Made by a program: the position numbers and the translations under genes. Below the pieces are notes generated by a model. It was given only the letters and a program-made list of their open reading frames with translations, searched no databases and had not been told where the DNA came from. Source: Impatiens glandulifera (lineage: Eukaryota; Streptophyta; Magnoliopsida; Ericales; Balsaminaceae). From it: a stretch of DNA of 64,000 nucleotides. This document shows, piece by piece, positions 24,421 to 36,640 of the stretch; within the stretch, counting starts at the first letter, position 1; every line of letters begins with the position of its first letter. The DNA lies in the NCBI RefSeq assembly GCF_907164915.1, contig NC_061863.1:45419382-45483381 (forward strand), in the 5' to 3' direction.

Positions 24421-27212
24421 ATGCCACCCATGTAGAAGCAATCAATCTATAGAGGAGGCATGTCTAGGAAGCTCAAGGATCTCTAGAGGAGAACCAATCT
24501 CTTCAAGGCGGGTGGCTCTAATGAGCCAAATGGCTCACCCGACCATGTAGATCCGACGTTTCCGAAGGTTGAGATGACAAAGACATCATTCTCCCAGACA
24601 GATATATGTTATAAATATTCAAATACATAAAAATTCAATTACTAATATTGTCTAATACTTTTGCAGGATCTACATCAAAGAGAAAATGTCAGAAAAAAAT
24701 AAGAACACTATCCTCTCGAAATTGACCCCGAGTCAAAAAATAATAATACAATGCTCGCCAAGTGGAAAGGTGTGTTGCGACAACAACACAATATATTCCA
24801 TAAATATTGTGATCGTGGTTCGGGACCCCACTGTGATATCACATCACCTGCTGCATTGGTCAGACTTGAGCTCCACCGACAGAGAGCATCTTTGGAAGCC
24901 GGTAACGACAAATTTTTAATATCTTATTTTATTAACTTTCATTCTTTGATACATAATAATAATAATTAATGAATAACGTAATCCTGTGTCTTTGCAGAAT
25001 CATTTTGAGGCAATGCAAAAACCTGTCGAGCATTATCGACAACATGTAATAAAACATTTTAAGGTGATTTATGATATGTTCCACTATGATGTCAACCGAA
25101 ATCATGTTAAAGCTCATGATCTGTATTAAAAGATAAAAGATCTTCAATTCTTGACCAATTTAAGGACACTCAGTCCCCAACGACCGAGTCTTTTAGTACA
25201 TAGACCGAGAAATAGGACAAAAAATTCTCGGTCCTGACCAAAACTAGGGACCGAAAAAATCGATCTAGGACCAAGACCAAGGACCGGTGTTCTTGAGTCT
25301 GGACCGATATCTAAGACTAGTGTTCTTGAGTAAAGACCGAGGATTATGATTGAGGTTGCTAATCTCGGACCGAGACTCCTAAGTCCACGACCGAGCCTCC
25401 TGAACCCCAAGATCGAGCCTCCAATCGCTCGACTGAATAGTTCGAGTTCGAGATCGAGCCTCCCGAACCTAGGACTGAGCCCTTCGGATCCATGGACCCA
25501 CGCTCCCGAGCCCTGATCCAGACCTCCCTGGTCTAGACCGAGCATGTTAGAGACCTTCCTAGCCCAAATCGATATAAATGGACCCAAGCCCTAGGACTCT
25601 AGTCCTAATGTCGGTTTGTTTCCACTTTTCAAAATTCAAAATTATTTTTATAATTTTAGGAACCCCAATCCATTTTCAATTAATCCCAAAAGGTTAGAAA
25701 ATGATATTTAAATATTTTCGGTATATTTCCTAAACAAATATTTTGGGCTAAGGCCTTATTTGGAATTTATTTTAAATTCTAACACTTTTCTGATATTTTT
25801 TAGGGGTTTTATTCAGTTATATCAACGTAATCACAGATACGCCCTTTTAAATAATTTTTGTACAATTATTTACGTAATCTAAACTTATCATTGTTTAAGA
25901 CCCCCAAACTACTAATTAAAAATATGTTATAAGTAAATATTGTAATAGCAAGACTTCGCTTTAATAAAATAAACCGTCATTTGACGGGCGCGGAGGACAT
26001 AGCGCGAAAACCCTTTCCCAAGCGTAACCAAAATCCGAACCCCTTATAGAGACTCTAGTATAAAGTATGTTTGTTTATACACGTACCTTTTACTGATTTT
26101 TCTAAAATTATTTGACTACTATGTTTTCAAATAAATAATCTTTTAAATTAGTTATGCTTGATTAATTTAAACTAGGTTTTAACCAAACTGTTATTTGCTC
26201 CCCAAATTATTAAAATTTGAATAAAATTAATTATTTATACATGATAAATTTCAAAAGCTCCCAGATATTCTCAAAATCTTTTAAAATACTTTTTTCTTTT
26301 AAAAGACGCTTGACACGCAAACCAAAGTTGAAATGCATCGAACCTCGAGCCACCCTGCGATCCCCGTATTGCCACGTGTCATATAGACATGTGCTAAGCT
26401 ACAGAAGGGAATTTTCGTGGGTTACAGCATCCTTTTTTTTATAATGTAACTAAGTATTAATTGATATTTTCAAAAATAGGTAAAATGTGAGCAAAATTCT
26501 AAGAACATGAAGAATGTTTGATTGACACATCATGCGGAGAGTGTGTCATTTTCTCAGGTGACAACAAAAATGTTAAGTATATTTATTTGAAAGTCAATAA
26601 TATGTTAGCTATATTTTGATAATTAACATTAACATTAACATTTAATCTTCATAGAAGAGGACTATGGGTAAAACACCATCACACATTGACATTTTCTACG
26701 AGAACACAATAGAAAATGAACAAGAGAGGACTCTACTCGTGTAGTGATCCCCATGCACACAAGAAGATTGTAAGTGTACTTCATATTTCACTTACTTATA
26801 GATGTTATAATTAACTAATCAACTTTTATTTCATTTTCTAGTATGCGATGCGTTAGAAGATGGAAAAAAATCCCGATATGTTCGAGTATGAGCTGACCGA
26901 GAACGTTTTTGGATGACAAGGACATGGTAGGGTCATTGGGATGAGATCAGGAGTGAGGCCCATCCTGTTTCGAGGAGATTTGCGGGGTGGAAGTCAATCT
27001 CATTAGAGGGAGCATGAACTTGAGTAGTTGCTTAATGAATTTAAAGTTGAGTCTTCGAGAAAAACAAAACATATGGAGTCTCGATTACAGGAGAAAACAC
27101 TTGAGACACAAAGACAAATGGAAAGACAAAGAGAATAATTCTAGAACCAGCTAACGACATTTATGGCGAAATATCATCCACCTCCACCTCCGGATCAGTC
27201 TGGCATATGATA
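24421..27212 (+). pseudogene. TNPA/PTTA-like CACTA second protein, pseudogene
   Basis: Downstream of TNP2 on the same strand are pieces of the plant PTTA/En/Spm-type second protein. They are a basic N-terminal segment (24421-24590); an exon open at 24686-24919 with a VVRDPTVI segment; a short exon at about 24997-25140; a segment with NSKNMKN and then HHAESVSFSQ (26485-26560); an exon near 26660-26730; and a C-terminal part (26840-27212) with GHGRVIGMRSGVRP, then a Glu/Arg/Lys-rich coiled-coil stretch and PPPPPDQS. Stops break several exons. In intact elements this protein binds the subterminal repeats. The gene is interrupted between about 25150 and 26450. Confidence 0.7.
25150..26450. mobile_element. 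Probable insertion in the CACTA second gene, possibly an LTR fragment
   Basis: This stretch separates two parts of the PTTA-like gene and differs in composition. Its first 450 bases are GC-richer, with many GACCGAG / CCGAGCCTCC repeats, and a later part has a GGGCGCGGAGGACATAGCGC motif and a CCACGTGTC stretch. The style recalls LTR or leader regions of Ty3/gypsy elements, but I found no clean TG...CA ends, primer site or target duplication. It could also be a long decayed intron. The minus-strand open frame at 25144-25587 is a by-product of the repeats. Confidence 0.35.
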
Positions 27213-27399
27213 TTATTTAAAACTAGATTTTATCTTTTAGAACTTTGACAGGTATATGATGAATTTTGGTATGATTATATTTTCGAATGAATTGAAATTT
27301 TGATTTTTTGGTATATTTTTGTTATAATTTGTGTATGATTTCTGAAATTATTTTGGTTTAAATAGGTATAATTGGTTTTACAACAATTTTATTTAAAAA

Positions 27400-27610
27400 A
27401 AACTGATTATCACCGAGAGCAAAAGACGCATGCTTTGATAATTATTTAAGAGTATCACCGAGAGATATAGAAAGGCTCTTGTCAATGATTTCAGATTATC
27501 ACCAAGAGCATTAACTCTACTCTCGGTAAAATAATTTAATTGTCACCGAAAGTGATTAGTGCTCTCGGTAATAATATTATCTCCGATGCTCTGAATGCTC
27601 TCGGTGATAC
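27400..27610. repeat. Right subterminal repeat array of the CACTA element
   Basis: Contains at least six copies of CACCGAGAGC-like or GCTCTCGGTAA-like motifs in both orientations, matching the array at the left end. Confidence 0.75.
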
Positions 27611-27624
27611 TATTTTTTATAATG

Positions 27625-29100
27625 TTAAATAATTTACTCTATTCTATTTATTAAAAAAAATATCTTTTTTAATAATAAAAAAGATTCAAATTAGAATAAA
27701 TAATAATTAAATGTATTATACTCAATAAAACAAATATTCACTCATTAATTATTATTTTAGTTTAATCTAATTAAAAGTACTAGTACTAAAAAAAACTATA
27801 TTTAAATGTTGTTCAAAAATATATCATCTAAATATTTAAATTTACAAAATCAAACAACACAAATTCTCTTTAATTATATTCAATACTATCTTTTTATAAG
27901 TTTTCATAGTCATCCCTTCTAAATTATATATCAAAAGACAAATTAAAAACAAAATATAATTTGAAGAAAAAGTTATATAATTTAATATTAAAAATAATTA
28001 TTTAAAACATAATAAATTAAATATTTTTTTTATATATTTGTAATTGACTTTTCATGTTTAATATTATATATATATATATATTTATAATAAATATATATTT
28101 TTTATTTGATTTGTTCATATATATATATATATTCATTCTCACTTTTATTATTTAAAAAAATATATTAAAAAATAAATAAGTTAATTACAAAATATAGAAA
28201 TATATATTTATAAATTAACAGGTAAAGAGTGAAAAATATTTAATAGAGAGAAAAAAGTTAAATTATTAATATAAAGAAAGAAATAAATACTTTAACCTTA
28301 GTCATAACTTTCCAGTACAAATTTACATTTTTATCTATCAACTTTTTTTTTTTAAATGTAAATGATTGTTTCTCAAGTTTAATAATTTGGGTATTGTTTG
28401 TTTTTGCTTATTTAAATGTATTTGTATTAATAATATTATTATTTAAAAAAATTAATTTATTAATTAAAATATTATTAGTTTATTTTATAAACTCATAATT
28501 TCATCATTGTTTTTAGTTGTTATATGTTTGGTTTAGTATAGGGTTATTGTTTTAAAAATAGATTTTTTTTTGATAAAAAATTTAAAAAATAATAATATAT
28601 ATTGATAAATATTTTTAAAATAAAAAAAAAATTTTAATATTTTAGTTAATAAATTAAATTATTAAAATAACGTGAAATCAATGTTTGATTATTTTAAAAA
28701 ATTTAGAAGATGTAAGGGGTTGTTTGAAATCTGCATTGTTGATTATGAAAATGTTTATTTTTGATCTACCAACCACTTCTAAAGTATCAAAATAAATCAA
28801 ACCTCGAGGATATGTTGTAATTTTTTATAAAAGAAAACATATCCCTGGATGCATGTCTTCAGATATGGGGTCACGTGCATGCATGTCATTCTCCGTACTA
28901 ATTTAAATGAAAAATAAATCCTTAGCTACACTAATGTATTATAATAGTATGTGTAAGTAATAAATATAGTTGTCTAATATAAGGTTTAAGGTTTTGTTTG
29001 GACTGAAGTTATTTAAATAATTTATTGAGATGATTTAATATTGTTTAGTGTGAAGTTATAAAAAATTAAGTTATTTTGTTAAACAAGACTCAAATTATTA
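27625..29100. other. AT-rich intergenic DNA
   Basis: No gene was seen. There are (TA)n runs near 28063-28081 and 28117-28131, and possibly a tiny MITE at 28991-29090 (GGTTTTGTTTGG, reverse-complement end AGTCTTGTTTAAC). Confidence 0.5.
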
Positions 29101-29572
29101 AGATATATTCAACCCCATTTTGTGTATGAAATAATTCTGCCTCGTTTTTTTTAGTTCTGAATTTTGAGTGTGTTTTGATTGTTTCTTTTTAATTCATATT
29201 CTTGTTTAAAGGTTTGACCAACTGTTCTGGATGATTTATATAATTTGGGATAATCTTGATCACCATAAGTAAGTTAGATTAGGGCTAGGTTAAAAAAAAC
29301 AATTTGTCATCCAGCTGATCGAGGAGTCTCTACACTCAAAGTCCGACGTCTTCTCGAAGTTTCCAGTGCTTTTGGATACCTCTGTGCACATTAAGACCGA
29401 GAAAACTAGCCTGGCTCCGCGCCTATGCTGATTTATGACGCTTAGGACCTTAAAACTAGACCCAAGATTTTTTTCTGACCGAGAAAACTTAGCCTTTTTT
29501 CTTGCATCTAGTTCCTTTAGACCTCCTTAGGATTTTATTTCCTTTATTAGCCTTTTGGGTTGCAAATTGCTT
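29101..29572 (-). repeat. Left arm of a large inverted repeat
   Basis: The reverse complement of this segment matches 33275-34322 over its full length once the hAT insertion in the right arm is removed. Shared landmarks include GGTTGAATATATC, ATGGTGATCAAGATT, GGATGACAAATTG, GGCGCGGAGC and AAAGGCTAATAAAGGAA. The inner end abuts the C-terminal end of a gypsy pol remnant, so this arm may contain an LTR or 3' non-coding sequence of that element. Confidence 0.88.
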
Positions 29573-29589
29573 AGATCCTTTTTGGGTGC

Positions 29590-30233
29590 AAATTTCCCTC
29601 TAGGGTCTAGTATCCGAAAGTTCTTCTTTAGGACAAGATCGCCTTCTTGAATGTTCATAGGTTTCTCCTTCTTGTTGAAAGCTCTAGTCATTCTTCTTTG
29701 GTATGCTTGCGTGTGACATAACGCGTCTTACCTCTTCTCTTCCATAAGAGCTAGCTGATTGTACCGTGGCTTATATCAATCTTCCTCCACTACTTGTGTC
29801 TTAAGTAAAACTCTTAGAGTAGAGACTTCAATTTTGATAGGTTGCACTACATCCATTCCGTAGACCAATGCGAATGACGTTTCTCCTGTTGACATTAGAA
29901 TGGTCGTTCTGTAGCCCCAGAGGGCGTATAAAAGCTTCTTGTGACAATCCTTGCAAGTACGACTCATCTTTTTATTTGTGATGATGTTCTTGTTTCTTGC
30001 TTCAATTGCATCGTTCGTCTGAGTGCGGTACCTGACATAATTACAACAACCAAGCAAAACATCTTTGTTTCCTTTTTTAAAAGTTTAGTTATATTTTGTC
30101 GTTCTAAATCATTTAAACTTTTACCGATATAAACAATCTGTGGATCCTCTTCTGTGTTAAGATTTATTTGAATTGTTTCTTCTGCAGTGGACAAATCTAC
30201 TCCTGCTTTTCTAAGTAATGTTTCATGTTGCAA
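29590..30233 (-). pseudogene. Ty3/gypsy pol remnant (pre-RT segment joined to integrase C-terminus)
   Basis: Minus-strand 30233-29964 resembles the linker before reverse transcriptase in plant gypsy elements (TEEDPQIVYIGKSL, then KLLKKETKMF). It runs, with an overlap and frame change, into 30057-29776, which matches the end of an integrase (ALWGYRTT, then FALVYGMDVV) and continues to the post-integrase EGDLVLKK and DPRGKFAP blocks near 29590-29660. The catalytic RT, RNase H and integrase core are missing, so an internal deletion of a few kilobases removed them. Confidence 0.75.
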
Positions 30234-30414
30234 GTTAATTATGACTCGGACGTTTTGTCCTCAATTGTAAAATCAGAAATTATTACTTCATTATGAAAAA
30301 CATTTTTCAAAATATTAGAAAAAGCATTGTTCTTGAGAATTAAATAGACTGATAAAAGGGAATTGTTTGTTTCAGATCATTTACTAATCGCTTTTTGACG
30401 TGCCCTTGATGTCT

Positions 30415-30948
30415 CTAATCATTCTTTCGCAAGGGGTTGACTTCGACTTGTGGCACTAGGATGACCTTGTTATCGATAAGATCTTGGATTTTGAGCTTCA
30501 AAGAAAAGCAAAAGTTTGTGGAATGTTCATTTGCCTGATGGTACTTACACCATTCATTTACGAACTTGCCCATTACTTCTGTCATGGGTTCCGGTGTTAA
30601 CATTTCGATCAACTTGTTTTGCAACAAGTCCTTTAAGGCCTTTGACAATGGCATCCCCAAGTCCTCAAATTTTCTACAAGGTGGAGCAGTAGTGACACTC
30701 CTTGCTTGGGATGATTGTTGACACTATTTAGGCAAAATGAGTTCTCTTAATGAGATTTTTGTCTTTGAGTTTGACGTGCTTTTTTGGCTCTTGTTATGAA
30801 TTGACCTTTCTGCAGCTTTCCAACCGTCCACGAACGCCCTGCATACCCTTTCTCTTTCTTCTTGCAAGATTTTCAGTGGGGGGGGGGGGGGTTCAATTGT
30901 CGTATAAGTTTCGATTTCTACGGTGAGGTCTTCAAGTTGTTGCCCCAA
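30415..30948 (-). pseudogene. Ty3/gypsy gag remnant
   Basis: Two adjacent minus-strand open frames (30948-30724 and 30660-30415) resemble parts of a plant gypsy gag. The second has a C-K-Y-H-Q block with a spaced NFCFSLKLKIQDLID tail, as in the Tat/Ogre-type gag region preceding protease. The first has a proline run created by a 12-15 base G tract (about 30877-30892). No full gag remains. It is placed correctly upstream of the pol remnant on the same strand. Confidence 0.6.
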
Positions 30949-33274
30949 TTGTATCAGCGTATTAAGAAGATCGTCTAGCTTTAGACAGACTGACTCATTG
31001 AACCTTCATGGTGGGTTAGTCATTTTAAATGATGATAAATATGAGTATGATGTGTTCAAGAGAACAAAGTCAGTTTGAACCCTTTATCAAATAAAACAAG
31101 CAATGCATTGCTTATATGCACATAATCCCTAATACGCAATAGACGCTCAATTTACCCATTCACAATATATAACATGTAGAAAAGGATGAGTAAAATATAA
31201 ATGTGTTGTTTTATTTAAATCCCTAAGTGTTATGGATAAAATCGCAAACTCACGATCACAAACAATCCACCCCCCGTCCTCACGTTACATCAAACATTCA
31301 CAAAAGCAAATATAGTCTAGCAAAATAAAATCTAGTATAATAATAGGAAAGTACATGAAAGGAAATCTAAAATAATATGGTATCCATTCTTCCTTAGTCC
31401 TCTTGCCTTGACCTTTCCTTCCCTAGGATCTGTGCATTTCGAGTAGCAAACTTGGATGAGATCGTGTGTTCCATAGGCGAAGGATCTTATTCAAATCGTA
31501 GACGTTACATTGAAGCCTTCCCCTTTCAAATTTCCTAGCATCTACCATCTAACATCGACATCGTAACCTATGTATTAATGACACAAAGACAAGAACTCGT
31601 TAGGTTAGATTCTTCTTTTAGCGTTTCTAGGTTTCCTTGATTTTCCTCCTTTAAAATTATTAGATTTAGCCTCAAAATTTCGAAATTTTACACATATTTC
31701 ATGGCATTTTAAAACTTTGAATGGATAAACTGAGCGCCTAAAAATATTTATATGCATACATGTATTTATCATATATAGTAGTCAAGCAAAGGCTTTGTGA
31801 CATGACTTTCCTGCTCGACAGGACGAGACGAGGCAACGACTTGGCAGAATTGGCCTTTTGGCTTTTTGTTCTAAAATTTGAAATGTATTAAGAGAGAGTT
31901 GTTCCACCGACATTTGGATCTCTCGATGTAAGGAGAACTCTCAATTGGACATTCCCCTCACCTCTATTTCAAAATCCATCATTTTCAATAGTAGAGAATA
32001 TTTGAAAAGAAGAGAGGGTTAATCAGGGTTTTTTCTTACTGTTTTTCTCAACTCTCAAATCACACAAAAGCCTTCAAGGCATGGGTTGAGGGTGTCATCC
32101 ATATTGACTACCCTTATCACATAAAATATAGACGCGTGAGCTTCATCCAACGATGTATACCCACACACATCCACATTGGAGCTCTAAGTCTCATGCAAAT
32201 AGTCAAATAATGTGATCATTGAGTATGAATTAAAGCGTAAAAAAAATTAAATACTTGGCCAAAATTACTTTGAAGTCAAACGTCGAATGTCCCCAGTAGA
32301 GTCGCTAAAAAACTGTGATCGATTTTTAAAAAACATTTTTGATCGACTAGTTTGAAAATTTTCGGACGCTCTTTAAAAAAATTTGAAAACGTGAGGGGAA
32401 TTAATTTTAATGTTTGAAAATTTATGTTTGAAAATTTATGTTTAAAAAAATGAGGTTTTATAGACAACTTCATATCTTACATTCTCGTCGAATCTGAGAG
32501 AGATTGTGAGTTTTTTAATGGGAAGTATGTCATATGCCTATTTTAACTTTTTTCAATATTAATTAATCCTCACGACTAGAGAGTCGCCACATAGTTTCCA
32601 AAATTAGGAAATTAAGAAAAGTGAGTTTGGCGTTTGGTTACGTGTGAGAAAGAGTTTTTTAAACGCTATGTCCCACAACGCCCCTAAGGTCTCTACTAGT
32701 TAATTTTGGCATTTCTTTTAAAAATTCTTACGCTTTACATTTTAGAAAAAATAATTTTATGCTAACCTAGGATCACACAAATTGCAAACTTACATAAAAT
32801 AATAAAACCAACCAAACCAAACAAGACCCAAAAAATATAAAAATAAAGCAAAAGAACCGTGGTTAGCCTCCACGGTCTTATACCTGATTTTTAGCCAAGG
32901 TGCAAACCCAGCTCAGTCAAAATTTGCACCATTTGTCGGTCATCGGTCCTCGAGTGCGGCCAACATCGGTCCTATGATCAATAGTAGTGGTCATTAGTCT
33001 TTTGGTGCGGCCAACGTCAGTCCTATGATCAACGGTAGCGGTCCTCAGTCCTTGGGTGCGGTAATCTTCGGTCGTCAAGTGTATAAAACGTCGGTCTTAG
33101 GTCTTCAAGTGTAGAAAACGTTGGTCTTTCGTCTGCAGCCACAAGCAATAGCGGTCATCGGTCGCCTGGTGCAGTAAGCGTCGGTCCTCGGTCACCAGAT
33201 GCAGCAATCCTAGGTCTTATGTCTGCAACAGCTCTCCCTTTCAGTCCTAAACGGGCAGTAGGTCCTTTTTGGGT
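30949..33274 (-). mobile_element. Non-coding 5' part of the gypsy remnant
   Basis: The segment contains CCCCAGTAGAGTCGC (about 32290) and AGAGAGTCGCCACATAGT (about 32579-32596), motifs I associate with leader or LTR-proximal parts of plant gypsy elements. It ends with a degenerate CGGTC-rich repeat tract (about 32930-33215). No coding region was seen. I could not place a second LTR in the orientation expected for an intact element. Confidence 0.4.
32930..33215. repeat. Degenerate CGGTC/GGTGCGG tandem repeats
   Basis: Repeated CGGTCCTC, GGTGCGGCCAAC and TATGATCAA blocks recur every 45-65 bases with many changes. The tract is markedly GC-richer than its surroundings. Confidence 0.6.
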
Positions 33275-34322
33275 GAAAATTGCAACTCAAAAAGGCTAAT
33301 AAAGGAAGTAAAATAAAATCCTTAGGAGGCTTAAAGGAACTAAATGCAACAAAAGGCTAGGTTTTCTTAGTCAGAAAAAGGCTTAGGTCTAGTTTTAGGG
33401 TCTTGAGCATCAGGAAACCGTCATAGGCGCGGAGCTAGGCTAGTTTCTTCGGTCTTTATGTGCACGGAGGTAGGAGTGAGCATTGGTGGTTTAATCCGAA
33501 ATCCAATCCAATCCGAATCCTAAATACTAATTCGGATTGGATATTTCAGATTGGACTAAAATCGGATCGGATTGAGTTCGGATTGAATTAAATCGGATTG
33601 GATTAGAATTATCCAAACTATCTAAATAAAAAAATATTTTTTAATTAATTTTCTTTAAATTAAATTTTATCTCAATATAATATATATTTTACTTATCATT
33701 ACTTGACAACGATATTTATTTTTATATTTATTTTTTTATTATTATTATTTTTATTATTTTTTTCAGATTCAAATTTAATAATAATAAAAAATTCGAATTT
33801 TAAAAAAAAATTAAAAAAAAATTAAAAAATTTTAAAAAATTTTTAAAAAAAAAAGTTGTTGACTAATTTCAAGCTGATATATATAAATATTTTTTAGTTT
33901 AGATTATCCAAACCATTTTCAATCAAATCCGTATTCGATCCGTATTAATTAGTAAAATGGTTTGGATTACGGATTGGATAAACTTAGTTTGGATTTAATA
34001 CGGATCGTACAAAACAATTTGATTTTACCCATTTGCTCACCCCTACACGGAGGCATACAGAAGCGTTGTAAGTGTCGGGAAGGCGTCGAATTTTGTGTGT
34101 AGAGAGGCTCCTCGGTTGGTTGGATGACAAATTGTTTTTTTTAAACCTAATCTAACTTATTTATGGTGATCAAGATTGACCCAAATTGTATAAATTTTTC
34201 CAGTAATACATATGTAAACAAGAATATGAATTAAAAAGAAACAATCAAAAACTCACTCAAAACCTAGAATTAAAAAAATGAAACAGAATTATTTAATGCA
34301 CAAAATGGGGTTGAATATATCT
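33275..34322 (+). repeat. Right arm of the large inverted repeat (split by a hAT element)
   Basis: Matches the reverse complement of 29101-29572. The arm is about 465 bases once the 575-bp element and its 8-bp duplication are removed. At its inner edge a CCTTTTTGGGTG segment in the opposite orientation repeats sequence found just inside the left arm, which suggests a fold-back or inversion junction. Confidence 0.88.
33471..34045. mobile_element. Non-autonomous hAT element, 575 bp
   Basis: The ends are TAGGAGTGAGCATTGG and, in reverse complement, TAGGGGTGAGCAAATGGG. The element is flanked by a perfect 8-bp target duplication CACGGAGG (33463-33470 and 34046-34053). The interior is rich in AATCCGAATCC/GGATTGGAT subterminal motifs with no transposase. 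The other arm of the inverted repeat shows the uninterrupted site (GTGCACAGAGG followed by the equivalent of CATACAG). Confidence 0.93.
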
Positions 34323-36606
34323 AGTTATTGGGTGTTTTTCGGTCAAGTGACCTTTTTATCTTTATTTTTGGAATTTTACTTGAACTAAATTAATTTATAT
34401 TATAAATAAAGAAAAAATGTTGGAACAAATTTCAGTTTTAATTAATTTTCAAAGTACATGACCGATAGGGTTTAAACAAATGAGATTCACCATTGGTCAT
34501 GTATATGTTCAAAAATTTAATTAAAATTTCGGTTTGGTTAAACTGTTTTTATTTTTTAAATGAGGAAATTCAGCTCGAATCAAATTTAATTTTAAAGTTT
34601 TAAAATGTATATGGACCGAGAACCATAATTTAGGCTAAGTTTGATAGTTCTTGACATAATTATATTAAATTTTCATCAAGCAAAGAGTTTCTCTAAATCT
34701 TAAAGGATCAAACATCTTCAGACAACATTGGTTTGGAACAGATTTAAATGGTTAGGCCAAGAATTACCAAAACTAAGACATTTAAAAGATTTTTTTTTTA
34801 CATAAAATAGGCTCTCGGTTTTAAAACAAATCTTGTATAAATTTTTTGTTTTATTTTTATTTTAGGTTACATTATATAAAAAAAAAAAAATCATGTATAA
34901 GTTTTTTGTTTTATTTTTATTTTAGATTACGTTATATACAAACAGAAAATAAAGTTATACACGCCTATCAAAACAGCAAACTTAAAAAAAATCATGAACG
35001 TAAAGAAAAATAAAATAAAATTCAAATTTTAATTCAAATAAAAGAGTTGTGCAAAGAGACTTAGAATGGGGCTGCTCATTTACTTTACAAAAGGAATGAA
35101 GATTCTAAACAAGAAGCTTGTAACTCAACAAAATTAGTTGGTGCTCTTGCTTAGATTTTTAAAAAGTGGGCAGATTGTTTTTTTATAGAAAGAATGAGCA
35201 ACATATGAGTTCATATGAATGGAGTGCTAGAGAGAGTTTTTTCAATTTGGCAGCATAAAGGCATGTGAGAATGAAAAAGAGGGTCCTTTGAAAGGTATTA
35301 GGAGGGAATATTTATAAGCAAAACAATGAAACTCTAGAGTCTAAAGGCCATTTAATACACTTGACCTTTGAAAAGAAAAAACTATTTTAAACATGTACAA
35401 ATATTTTTAAAAAGTGGAGCCCTTTCCATTTCCACTTGACATGTCATTAAATGTCAAGTGTTCTTCAATAGAATTTAAGATATTATTAATAATGATCTTG
35501 GTCATTTTAATTTTTAATAAAAAAAATTGATTTTTGCAACTTCTCTCCTTTTTCTAGGCAATTTCCCCTAGCAACCTCCCTTTATTCCCTTCAACGCCTT
35601 TTTCCCTTTTTTTCTCATGGTTGTGAAGAGATTTCACGTTTTTTAACTGTTATTTTTTATTATTATCCCTTTAACACACCCTTTATTCTACCAAAAAAAA
35701 TTTTGTTAAAAAAAAACAAAAAAACAAATTTATTTTTAATTATTATTACTTATAAGAGGAAGAATCATAATTATAATAAAAATGTTAACTAACTAATTCA
35801 AAATTCTAAAATCTAATCTAACAACTAATTTAGTCATAAATTAATCTAATAATTCAAAACAACTAATCTAATAACAACAAAATTATATAAAACAAATTTT
35901 TTATTTTTAAAATAAAAAACATTAATATATATGGTATGTTTTATTTATTTATAAATATACAAGATATTAATTTAAATGCAATATTGAATATTTAAAGTAT
36001 AATAACTTTCCTAAATATTCTAACTTAGACAAATTATTACTTTAACTTATTAAGAAATCTAAAATTAATTATTTTTAAAAATTCAATTGTTCTAAAAATA
36101 ATTGTCTTTAAAATAAATCGTACAACGAGTTCGTGAATAAATTCGAAAAATTTGTATAAACTCTGATTTATTAAAAGCATAAATTATAAAATTGGAAGGA
36201 TAAAAAATGAGGCACATGTAACCCAATTTAACAAATTCCCTGTCTTAAAATCACCTGATTTGAGTTCAAATAGTAATTGGGTCAATTTAAGAAATTAATA
36301 ATTATTGAAAAAATATTTTTTTTTAAAATAAATAAATAACATTTTATTATTTTAATGATAAATTTATTGACTATTAATACAGATGACATATTATTGGCTA
36401 ATTAGCTTATGACTTAATATCACATTTAACATTAATAATTACTCATTTAGACAAACTTAGAACATTAATATATATATGTTAATATTAGGTTGAAACTTAG
36501 AACTTAAATTTTTTATTAAGAAATTGTTTGATTTGAGTTGATTGAAAAATAGAGATGAGTATTTTGTTTTTTTGAGGTTAAAAAAATTTAAAAGATATTA
36601 ATATTA

Positions 36607-36640
<34 letters not shown>

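Larger units (their letters stand above)
19278..27624 (+). mobile_element. Decayed CACTA (En/Spm) DNA transposon
   Basis: The right end, read in reverse complement, is CATTATAAAAAATAG, close to the CACTA-superfamily end CACTACAAGAAAATAG. The left end, CATTGAAAAAAG, is similar. Both ends carry many short subterminal repeats of the type CACCGAGAGC / GCTCTCGGTAA, in both orientations (about 19330-19525, 20303-20315 and 27405-27610), as expected for the transposase-binding arrays of CACTA elements. Between them lie, in the usual order and strand, remnants of a TNP2-like transposase gene and a TNPA/PTTA-like gene. The exact ends and the 3-bp duplication (GTT and TTA flanks) are uncertain. The element is interrupted by a hAT insertion (19531-20292) and probably a second insertion (about 25150-26450). 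Confidence 0.8.

Noticed and set aside
25144..25587. 147-codon minus-strand frame
   Set aside because: Composed of repeats derived from GACCGAG/CCGAGCC units; no recognisable protein, and it lies inside an insertion in a decayed transposon.
26217..26444. 75-codon plus-strand frame
   Set aside because: Lies in the unclassified insertion; no recognisable domain.
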